A DNA stretch of 8,559 nt, taken from Bin55 sp964511425 (GTDB lineage: Bacteria; Pseudomonadota; Gammaproteobacteria; Pseudomonadales; Azotimanducaceae). The stretch covers positions 1 through 8,559 of the forward strand of contig CAZEFI010000065.1 of assembly GCA_964511425.1 (NCBI GenBank), written 5' to 3'. The translations under genes were made by a program, and so were the position numbers. The notes beneath the pieces were generated by a model, which was not told where the DNA came from, made no database searches, and saw only the letters and a program-made list of their open reading frames with translations. The number at the start of each line of letters is the position of its first letter. Positions within the stretch are counted from its first letter, which is position 1. Shown piece by piece: positions 1 through 5,982 of the stretch.

Positions 1-193
1 CAGAGACGTTTTTCCAGATTCGTAGACGTTCCTGGATGGAATCCATCGGTGTCAGTGACTGAACTCCCAGCTCAGTATCAATCCGTCGCCGGCTGAGATT
101 GTCAACTATTGTGAGTTCATGACCGGCATTCGACAAATGCAAGCATGTAGGCCATCCCACAAAACCGTCGCCACCAAAAACTGCAATACGCAC
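1..193 (-). CDS. sqdB: UDP-sulfoquinovose synthase-like NAD-dependent epimerase (N-terminal part, runs off the left edge)
   Basis: Only the first 64 residues are in the window. They begin VRIAVFGGDGFVGWP, a Rossmann nucleotide-binding GxxGxxG loop (G7, G10, G13), followed by strand 2 ending in VDNLSRRR (D31) and ELGVQSLTP (residues 41-49). GGDG-GWP with DNLSRR and SLTP is the pattern I associate with UDP-sulfoquinovose synthases, short-chain dehydrogenase/epimerase-type enzymes that make UDP-sulfoquinovose from UDP-glucose and sulfite for sulfolipid or sulfated glycans. The GTG at 193-191 is chosen because it puts the first Rossmann strand at residues 2-6, as is usual, and an in-frame stop lies upstream with no ATG between. 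The Shine-Dalgarno is poor (GAAGA). The gene points the same way as the DGQHR gene upstream but is separated by 119 bases, so it is probably host sequence beside the Dnd island. A related nucleotide-sugar epimerase is the alternative. Confidence 0.75.
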   Translation of the reverse strand, partial: MRIAVFGGDGFVGWPTCLHLSNAGHELTIVDNLSRRRIDTELGVQSLTPMDSIQERLRIWKNVS

Positions 194-236
194 TGCTAAA
201 AATCTTCGATGAACTGAAGTGACAACTGGGTTAAAC

Positions 237-257
237 AGCTTGAACTAAAGCTGAACT
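237..257. repeat. Imperfect tandem repeat in the gap before sqdB
   Basis: AGCTTGAACT (237-246) and AGCTGAACT (249-257) are near-identical copies spaced 12 bases apart. They lie between the stop of the 680-residue gene and the start of sqdB, so on the minus strand they fall just upstream of sqdB. They could be a regulator site or chance; no partner motif supports a function. The rest of the 194-312 gap shows no gene and no convincing terminator. Confidence 0.3.
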
Positions 258-312
258 TGAATCTACTTCTTTTATCCATTAATTGTGGAGCCACACATTG
301 AAACAAAGCCAT

Positions 313-2355
313 CTAATCGTCGTCTTCAGATTCTTCTTCAAATTCATCCACTGTAGCGTGAATGTCAAAGCCGAGCTTGTCAACAAGTTCTTGTCTAGCA
401 ACATCGAAGTCTTCTTCCAAGTACCTGTTTACTAAGTCGTCAAATGGTTTCCCTCTTTTTTCACTCTCTTGTACGTTCTTACATTCCTCTAACTTATCAA
501 TTTCTTCTTTGTTTAGTCCTAATTGGTTTCTAAATCTTCTCTTAAATACTTTCACACTGTCGAGTTTAAACTGATTCCAATATTCGTTGGCTTTAGTTCT
601 ACCCAACTCTTTTAGTCGTTCTGAGATGCTGTTCGAATCCGTATACGTAGTAGATAACAACTCAGACATGGCAGTCGCAATTTCTTGCCTCCCACATATA
701 GCTAACGTGAGCCTCGAAAATTGTGCCCGAGTTTTCTCTAAATTTACAATCCTGTCCTCGTTAATCCAAATCGTATGCTGAGTGTAAGAATTGCAGTCAA
801 AAAGGGACATAGTAACGTTCAACGATTGTTCAAGGACACAGACAAAAGCATCTGGAATGTCCCTAACAGATACACTGGGCAACGCCCATAATAATTCCTT
901 TAAGCTAAGTACGATTGACCGCTGATACAAAGCATGTGCCATTACTGGACACAATCGATTCTTGAATGTCTTAACGGATCGATCTAAATTAGAAATGAGT
1001 TCGCGAGCAAAACTTTGTTTAGGAATCTCGTTTACACTGTGATTTGTGACATGCTTATGAGCGAGGGCGTACGCTGGTGCCTGATCGTCATGGCTATTAC
1101 CCTTCTGTTCCCATTCAAGCAAAGTAGCGTTCACTTGATTTAAAGTTTTCTCGAATGGTCCTACTTCAGTAAATACTCGAACCAAAATTCTCACAATGCC
1201 GTCCCTGACTTGCTCTTCCAATATACTTCTCTGAGCGATGGAGTAATCAGACCATTGAACGTGTGGATTTTCTGAATCGATCGCAGTTTCTTCAAGCTTC
1301 TCCTTGATGAACTCATTTTCGATATTCAAAACGCGAGGTAGAAGAGACTGCGATTTTGCAAAACATTCACGAAGTGCTTTTTCGAGAATACCTATCGATG
1401 TGATGGAATAAGACCTGGTTAGGATCGTTGCATCTTTAGGTTTTCGTACGTTCCACTCGATCGTACTGAGGTGAGTCTTTCCTATTTTGGTAAACTCGCG
1501 ACAAAATTCTCGAACGATCAAACTCCCAATGTTTGTATCATTGAGAAGGATGCTGAAGTGGGTACCGACGGGATTCATCTTGCTATTTACATCTACGAAC
1601 ACCTTGCGGAAAGTCTGCGGCACGTTTGGTAGCCTTTTCAATTCACTTGATGATCGGAAAGCGTTGCATGCTTCGCTCGTATATGTCGCGAACAAGATAC
1701 ATACAGGAACAACAAAGTCGTTGAGTAGATCCTCGTCGGGGATATGCCTCATTGCGTACAATCGATGCTGACCGTCTATAGCGATTAACTTCATTCCGTG
1801 CTCAATCTCAAAACTAAGTGAGAATCGTGCAACGACATCCGCGATATCAACTACCACTTTTTTGTCTTCGTGCGGACAACACAGTTCATATTCATGCCTA
1901 ACCTCGTTTGTAAAAAATTCGAGACGACATAGATTTTCCCAAGTGCGAAAGAGTTGAGTGGGTTCTTCCGACCACGTTTCATTTGGATACATAGGAAGTA
2001 CCCGATTAGCTTTACATGGTATACAAGCTATTAGTAATGGCGGAAAGAAAATCGGATCATCTCTAAATTTACGAGTGTCTTTTGAGTCATGTTTAGGGTC
2101 CAAATATTGCTTAAGTTTGCCAATCGCCTCAACCGTGTCAATATCTCTCTGCATGAGTAGCTCAAAGTCAATATCGTCGTCTGGAGCGACATCTCGTGCC
2201 AACTTGATATGGCTGAGTTCATGACGTCTAAACGTTGTCTGTAGATATTCGATAGGAAGTGACCCAGAGGAAGTGAACACACCGAATGTGCCACGCCGGA
2301 TGAAGTTCCAAGGTTCGTCGGGAACTCCTCTACGATGATCTTGTTTACTCGACAC
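313..2355 (-). CDS. DGQHR-domain protein, large DndB-like paralogue (680 aa)
   Basis: The hallmark motif IDGQHRLYA lies at residues 193-201 (D194-R198). It is followed by VFVDVNSKMNPV (252-263), which parallels IFADLNRHAIRP of DndB in this window (151-162). The DGQHR domain therefore spans roughly residues 95-300. DGQHR proteins are related in fold to ParB/sulfiredoxin-type domains and include DndB; related DGQQR motifs occur in the phosphorothioate-sensing SspE and in GmrS-type proteins. The remaining ~380 residues are charged and mostly helical-looking, match nothing I recognise, and end in an acidic tail (EFEEESEDDD). No signal peptide or membrane segment is visible, so it should be cytoplasmic. 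The start is GTG at 2355-2353, backed by a good AAGGAG 8 bases upstream. It follows the GIY-YIG gene after a 20-base gap, so the two are almost surely one operon. I infer a role in sensing or controlling phosphorothioated DNA; the exact function is unknown. Confidence 0.88.
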   Translation of the reverse strand: MSSKQDHRRGVPDEPWNFIRRGTFGVFTSSGSLPIEYLQTTFRRHELSHIKLARDVAPDDDIDFELLMQRDIDTVEAIGKLKQYLDPKHDSKDTRKFRDDPIFFPPLLIACIPCKANRVLPMYPNETWSEEPTQLFRTWENLCRLEFFTNEVRHEYELCCPHEDKKVVVDIADVVARFSLSFEIEHGMKLIAIDGQHRLYAMRHIPDEDLLNDFVVPVCILFATYTSEACNAFRSSSELKRLPNVPQTFRKVFVDVNSKMNPVGTHFSILLNDTNIGSLIVREFCREFTKIGKTHLSTIEWNVRKPKDATILTRSYSITSIGILEKALRECFAKSQSLLPRVLNIENEFIKEKLEETAIDSENPHVQWSDYSIAQRSILEEQVRDGIVRILVRVFTEVGPFEKTLNQVNATLLEWEQKGNSHDDQAPAYALAHKHVTNHSVNEIPKQSFARELISNLDRSVKTFKNRLCPVMAHALYQRSIVLSLKELLWALPSVSVRDIPDAFVCVLEQSLNVTMSLFDCNSYTQHTIWINEDRIVNLEKTRAQFSRLTLAICGRQEIATAMSELLSTTYTDSNSISERLKELGRTKANEYWNQFKLDSVKVFKRRFRNQLGLNKEEIDKLEECKNVQESEKRGKPFDDLVNRYLEEDFDVARQELVDKLGFDIHATVDEFEEESEDDD

Positions 2356-2363
2356 AATAGATT

Positions 2364-2369
2364 CTCCTT
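2364..2369 (-). promoter_or_regulatory. Strong ribosome binding site of the 680-aa DGQHR gene
   Basis: On the minus strand AAGGAG lies 8 bases before the GTG at 2355-2353, inside the 20-base gap after the preceding gene. It is the clearest Shine-Dalgarno in the window. It decides the GTG start over the overlapping out-of-frame TTG, and it suggests the second gene is translated independently and efficiently. Confidence 0.75.
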
Positions 2370-2375
2370 GTAATT

Positions 2376-2993
2376 CTATATTCGTCCGAGTATTGGACGA
2401 GAAAAGTATTGAATATAGTCTTCTAACGATTCAAGGGCGGTTGGTCCCAATTCATGCGACACTTGTGGGACGTACGAGAATACGAGGTCGCCCCAAAGAA
2501 ATCCAGTGTCCGAGAATCGACCACCGAAAGTTCTTTCAGTGCGTTTTTCGAAATTTCGTTTGTGCTGAAAGTATCTGGATTGTATGGTCTGCTTAGTCGT
2601 CACGCCAACGTAAATCGGGGGAAGAAGCGTAGGCAGGGAATATATAGTATTTACGAATGCTTCAAAATCCTCCAAATTTAAATGCGCAATTCGATCTCGC
2701 AATACACTAGAAGGTTCAAGACATCCCTCTAACGTAACACTTGAAGGAAGTACTGAGTACGAGAAAATCTCACGGACGCTTACCATCAACTTCTTTTGTT
2801 TTGAGTTCATCGCAAGTACTTTTTCTAATATTCTTAGACAATTTTCGCGGGCAACCTCTAGTTTCCGGTTTGAAAATGGTCCCTTACCATCCAAGCCTAT
2901 GCTTTGTGGTCGAATTGCTCGCAAATGAAATGCATATACTCCAAGAGTTGCCTCTGAATTTTTTAATTCCCACTCATCGACAATCCTAAACAT
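2376..2993 (-). CDS. Putative GIY-YIG family nuclease with novel N-terminal region (205 aa)
   Basis: The C-terminal ~90 residues carry the ordered GIY-YIG landmarks. These are TIY (116-118) in place of GIY, YVG (128-130) ten residues later, R140, H144, and a glutamate (E188) in a final helix TALESLEDYIQYF that runs into RPILGR. This matches the layout of I-TevI and UvrC type domains: two Tyr, then Arg and His, then the metal-binding Glu. Two deviations are visible: G to T in the first motif, and Gly where many members have Asn after the terminal Pro. All likely catalytic positions are retained, so nuclease activity is plausible but unproven. Residues 1-110 are of unknown type and may recognise DNA or a partner. 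The start is ATG at 2993-2991, preceded by a perfect TATAAT about 30 bases upstream. It is the first gene of the minus-strand operon, 20 bases before the DGQHR gene. A role as the cutting subunit of a phosphorothioate-linked system is inference; a structural, non-cleaving GIY-YIG domain is the alternative. Confidence 0.72.
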   Translation of the reverse strand: MFRIVDEWELKNSEATLGVYAFHLRAIRPQSIGLDGKGPFSNRKLEVARENCLRILEKVLAMNSKQKKLMVSVREIFSYSVLPSSVTLEGCLEPSSVLRDRIAHLNLEDFEAFVNTIYSLPTLLPPIYVGVTTKQTIQSRYFQHKRNFEKRTERTFGGRFSDTGFLWGDLVFSYVPQVSHELGPTALESLEDYIQYFSRPILGRI

Positions 2994-3022
2994 CGGTTCC
3001 GATATACCCGCAAAGAGAGAAA

Positions 3023-3028
3023 ATTATA
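3023..3028 (-). promoter_or_regulatory. Candidate -10 box for the minus-strand GIY-YIG/DGQHR operon
   Basis: On the minus strand the sequence reads CATATAATTTTC, a perfect TATAAT about 30 bases upstream of the ATG at 2993. Transcription would begin near 3016 and give a leader of roughly 20 bases. The hexamer 17 bases upstream (CTGAAT) matches TTGACA at only three positions, so the promoter may be weak, activator-dependent, or not sigma-70 type. Confidence 0.45.
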
Positions 3029-3323
3029 TGTGGAGGAATTGTGTCATTCAGTACGCACGATGTTCTAGTTTGTCACGTTTAAGAGTAGGAAATCCTATCA
3101 GCCCGCTAGAACTCGTTCCCGCTGATTTATTTTGTTACTAGTCCCACTAATAACAGAGTCTTCTAAGAAGTCACGTCGAATTGCCTTGCAACACATCCTT
3201 GCTCTTACCATGGTGAAAATCTAAGCCGATAAAAAACGTCAGACTTTGTGGAACTCGGACACTCGTTTCCCTTGGTCACGAGAGCGGATTTGGCATGCAA
3301 CTAAACCTATACTTTTTCGGTAG

Positions 3324-3344
3324 TATGTTAAAATATGTTACAAT
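3324..3344 (+). promoter_or_regulatory. dndB promoter region: tandem extended -10 elements within a direct repeat
   Basis: TATGTTA occurs at 3324-3330 and again at 3334-3340, exactly 10 bases apart. Each copy forms an extended -10-like element: TGTTAAAAT (3326-3334) and TGTTACAAT (3336-3344). The second ends 21 bases before the dndB ATG, giving a leader of about 15 bases. No good -35 hexamer is found at the usual distance, which fits reliance on an extended -10 (TGn). The one-turn spacing would also suit an operator. DndB has been reported to repress dnd transcription in Salmonella, so this is a natural place to look for its site. Confidence 0.45.
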
Positions 3345-3365
3345 TTAACTTCCGAGAGAGTTATA

Positions 3366-4454
3366 ATGACTGCTTATGTGAACTCTTTTCCAGCAATTCT
3401 TGGTTTTCAGGCTGGAAATAAATGCTACACAGCCATGTGTCCAATGCGCCTGCTGTCTAGACTCTTCCTGTTTGACGATGAAGCCGTACCGCCGGAATTG
3501 AGAGCACAGCGAACCTTAAACTACAAACGTATACCAGAAATGGCAAACTACCTAGTCGAAAATCCAAGTAGCTACGTATTTTCGGCAATTACAGCTACCG
3601 TAGATACCTCCATAAAATTTGAACCGGCAGGGATTACTGACTCTCTTAAACAGGTTGGGACACTTCACATTCCAATGGATGCCAAATTGCTAATCAACGA
3701 CGGTCAACACCGCCGAGCAGCTATTGAAATAGCACTAAAAGAGAGACCAGAGCTTGGCGACGAACACATACCTGTGTTGTTCTTCATCGACAAAGGTCTA
3801 CAGCGTAGTCAACAAATTTTCGCAGACTTAAATAGACACGCTATTAGACCTAGCGATTCACTCAGTACACTCTACGATCAACGTGACCCATCATCCGAAC
3901 TAGCACGTTATTTAGTCATGACAGTTGACGGCTTCAAAGGTATGACTGAAATGGAAAAATCTAGCGTTTCAAATCGAAGTCATAGATTATTTACGCTTAG
4001 CGGTATTAAGCATGCTTCTCGTGCATTACTTCGCAAAGGACGCAAAGATGATATAAGTAACGTTGAAATGAAATTTGCCTCTGACTTCTGGTCTGAAGTG
4101 TTTAAGAACATACCTGACTGGAAACTGGCCAAAAAACGAAAAATTGCACCTAGTGACCTCCGTCAAAATTTCATTCATGCCCATGGCGTAGCATTGCACG
4201 CCATCGGAATCGTGGGGGCATACATAGCATCTTCACATCCAACCGGTTGGGAACCCTACCTAAAAAAGTTGTCGACCATCGATTGGTCGAGAGCGAACCC
4301 ATTATGGGAAAATCGTGCATTGGTACATGGAAGGATTAGCAAAGCTCGAAGCAACGTCCAGCTGACAGCTAATGCTATAAAGTTACATTTAGACCTACTA
4401 CTGACGGAGTCAGAACAAGAACTCGAAAAACAGGTTTCCAATATTGATGACTGA
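3366..4454 (+). CDS. dndB: DNA phosphorothioation protein DndB (DGQHR protein)
   Basis: This 362-residue protein has NDGQHRRAA at 111-119 (D112-R116) and IFADLNRHAIRP at 151-162, both characteristic of DndB, and the length fits the family. DndB is not needed for the modification chemistry; it modulates the extent and placement of phosphorothioates and has been described as a DNA-binding negative regulator of dnd genes. No membrane segment is present, so it acts in the cytoplasm. The ATG at 3366 is preceded by GAGAGAG (3354-3360) at 5 bases, a modest ribosome site. Its stop overlaps the dndC start by 8 bases, consistent with translational coupling. Two DGQHR proteins, this one and the 680-residue protein, are encoded in one locus; this is the DndB because of its length and its place in the operon. 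Confidence 0.95.
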   Translation: MTAYVNSFPAILGFQAGNKCYTAMCPMRLLSRLFLFDDEAVPPELRAQRTLNYKRIPEMANYLVENPSSYVFSAITATVDTSIKFEPAGITDSLKQVGTLHIPMDAKLLINDGQHRRAAIEIALKERPELGDEHIPVLFFIDKGLQRSQQIFADLNRHAIRPSDSLSTLYDQRDPSSELARYLVMTVDGFKGMTEMEKSSVSNRSHRLFTLSGIKHASRALLRKGRKDDISNVEMKFASDFWSEVFKNIPDWKLAKKRKIAPSDLRQNFIHAHGVALHAIGIVGAYIASSHPTGWEPYLKKLSTIDWSRANPLWENRALVHGRISKARSNVQLTANAIKLHLDLLLTESEQELEKQVSNIDD

Positions 4455-5982
4455 CCTCTTTCTGTATGAAACTCCCGAAGAACAAGCTTCCGATCTGTCA
4501 TTTGCTGGGCGTCCACTCCGAAATTTAGTTGCAGAAATTCAAGATTTGTACCTTGAAGATGGACGGCCATGGGTTATAGGATATAGCGGAGGTAAGGATT
4601 CGACCACGGTAGTTCAGCTAATATACTTCGCACTTAAAGAGCTATCCAAGTCGAAGCGCAAGAAACCAATTTTTGTTGTTTCATCCAACACTTTGGTTGA
4701 AACTCCACTCGTTATAGACCTTCTCACCGAGACTCACAGTGAAATTAATGAAGCTGCATCGCGCGACTCATTACCAATCGCAGCTCACACAGTATCTCCT
4801 AAAGAAGACCAGACTTTCTGGGTTAACTTACTCGGAAAAGGTTATCCCGCACCAACTCGAAGTTTCCGGTGGTGTACAGAACGGATGAAAATTAACCCAG
4901 TCAGCACTTTTGTTCTTGATAGAGTCGCTGAATTTGGTGAAGTGATTATGGTTCTCGGTGCACGCAAGGCGGAAAGTGCATCCAGAGCGCAGGTATTAGC
5001 GAAACACCGCATTGATGGAACCCGCTTAGGACGGCACACGAATCTCCCAAACGCGTATGTATACACTCCTATTGAAGATTGGACCGCAGACGAGGTCTGG
5101 GAGTATTTGATGTCTGCGCCACGACCTTGGGGTGGAAGCAACCAAGCACTGTTTGAACTCTATAAAGGATCTAATGCTGGTGAATGTCCAATAGTCATTG
5201 ATACTAGTACACCATCCTGTGGAAATTCTCGATTTGGCTGTTGGACTTGCACCGTGGTTACCAAAGACAAAGCAGTAGAGAGTCTCGTTAAACAAGGCGA
5301 GTCTTGGATGCAACCGTTGCTTAACTTTCGCAATATGCTCGCGGAAACTACCAAGCCTAATAAAAAAGCCACATATCGCAATGTTCGCCGTCGTACCGGA
5401 AAGATTTCGATCATGCGCGATAGTCTACAAGAAAGTTCGAAAGGTACCAATGCGGAAAAAAAGACGGTACCCGGTTCTTATTGGATGCGATACCGGCAAG
5501 AGTGGTTGAAACAACTTCTAAAAATACAAAGAGATTTTGAAGCTTCCGGTCGCGATTTGCAGTTAATCCGCGAGGATGAAATACACCGAATTCGTATGGA
5601 GTGGTTAAACGACCCCAACGAACCGGATCTCGAAGACAACTTACCCAAGATTTATCGAAAGGTGTTTGGAAGAGACTTGAACTGGGTGCAGAATGATGCA
5701 ATAGCAGCCAACAGAGCTGACTTCAAGCTGGTTGAAACACTAAAAGAACAGTTTCAAGTACCCAGCGTCTTGGTCCACAAGTTACTGGACTTAGAAATTT
5801 CAATGGAAGGGCTCACACAAAGACGCGGAATCAGTCGAGAAATTAATAAACTTCTCAACCAAGATTGGGGTACCGTTGCGGAAGTAATCGAAAAAGACAG
5901 AATGATTCGCGACTGTGGCTACGCAGAAGAAGTCGAACAAATGCAGAAAGAACTTGTCGATTTCGGCGAAACGAATTCATGA
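4447..5982 (+). CDS. dndC: DNA phosphorothioation protein DndC (PAPS reductase/ATP pyrophosphatase-like, iron-sulfur)
   Basis: The 511-residue protein has the PP-loop SGGKDST (residues 47-53) that binds ATP in the PAPS reductase/ATP-pyrophosphatase superfamily. RWCTER places a cysteine at 143. A later cluster, C247-x10-C258-x6-C265-x2-C268, fits the Cys ligands of the 4Fe-4S cluster known in DndC. The protein is thought to activate the DNA backbone or carry sulfur from the cysteine desulfurase during replacement of a non-bridging phosphate oxygen. The C-terminal third (residues ~290-511) is the charged helical part found in DndC. ATG at 4447 is chosen; a TTG directly before it at 4444 is in frame and possible. 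It overlaps dndB by 8 bases and dndD by the shared ATGA at 5979-5982. All expected motifs look intact. Confidence 0.96.
   Translation: MTDLFLYETPEEQASDLSFAGRPLRNLVAEIQDLYLEDGRPWVIGYSGGKDSTTVVQLIYFALKELSKSKRKKPIFVVSSNTLVETPLVIDLLTETHSEINEAASRDSLPIAAHTVSPKEDQTFWVNLLGKGYPAPTRSFRWCTERMKINPVSTFVLDRVAEFGEVIMVLGARKAESASRAQVLAKHRIDGTRLGRHTNLPNAYVYTPIEDWTADEVWEYLMSAPRPWGGSNQALFELYKGSNAGECPIVIDTSTPSCGNSRFGCWTCTVVTKDKAVESLVKQGESWMQPLLNFRNMLAETTKPNKKATYRNVRRRTGKISIMRDSLQESSKGTNAEKKTVPGSYWMRYRQEWLKQLLKIQRDFEASGRDLQLIREDEIHRIRMEWLNDPNEPDLEDNLPKIYRKVFGRDLNWVQNDAIAANRADFKLVETLKEQFQVPSVLVHKLLDLEISMEGLTQRRGISREINKLLNQDWGTVAEVIEKDRMIRDCGYAEEVEQMQKELVDFGETNS

Larger units (their letters stand above)
2994..3365. 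other. 372-base divergent intergenic region between the nuclease/DGQHR operon and dndBCDE
   Basis: No supported gene lies here. The longest plus-strand ATG reading frame I followed is 37 codons (3028-3141), and it lacks good initiation signals. Visible structure consists of the minus-strand TATAAT (3023-3028), a split inverted repeat GTTCTAG (3062-3068) / CTAGAAC (3106-3112), short palindromes TAGGA-AA-TCCTA (3086-3097) and CTTCT-A-AGAAG (3160-3170), and the dndB promoter elements near 3324-3344. With some 300 bases between the two putative promoters, there is room for regulator binding or a small RNA, but I see no specific RNA gene. Confidence 0.6.

Noticed and set aside
284..295. TGTGG-AG-CCACA hairpin after the 680-aa gene as a terminator
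   Set aside because: The two-base loop leaves only about four usable pairs, and no T-run follows on the minus strand.
3028..3141. 37-codon plus-strand reading frame in the divergent gap
   Set aside because: It is short, has only a weak upstream GAGAGA, matches nothing recognised, and its start overlaps the minus-strand -10 box.
2994..3365. Clustering of GAAC/GTTC (five copies) in the intergenic region as a phosphorothioation hotspot
   Set aside because: About three are expected by chance in this length, so the excess is not meaningful, and the recognition motif of this system is unknown.
3362..3367. TATAAT just before and into the dndB start codon
   Set aside because: It overlaps the ATG at 3366, so a promoter here would start transcription inside dndB; the extended -10 elements upstream fit better.
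5865..5978. In-frame N-terminal extension of dndD by 38 residues
   Set aside because: It lies wholly inside dndC, is a string of Arg-rich residues unlike any DndD, and the ATGA overlap at 5979 gives the conserved MILTTLKVCNF start.
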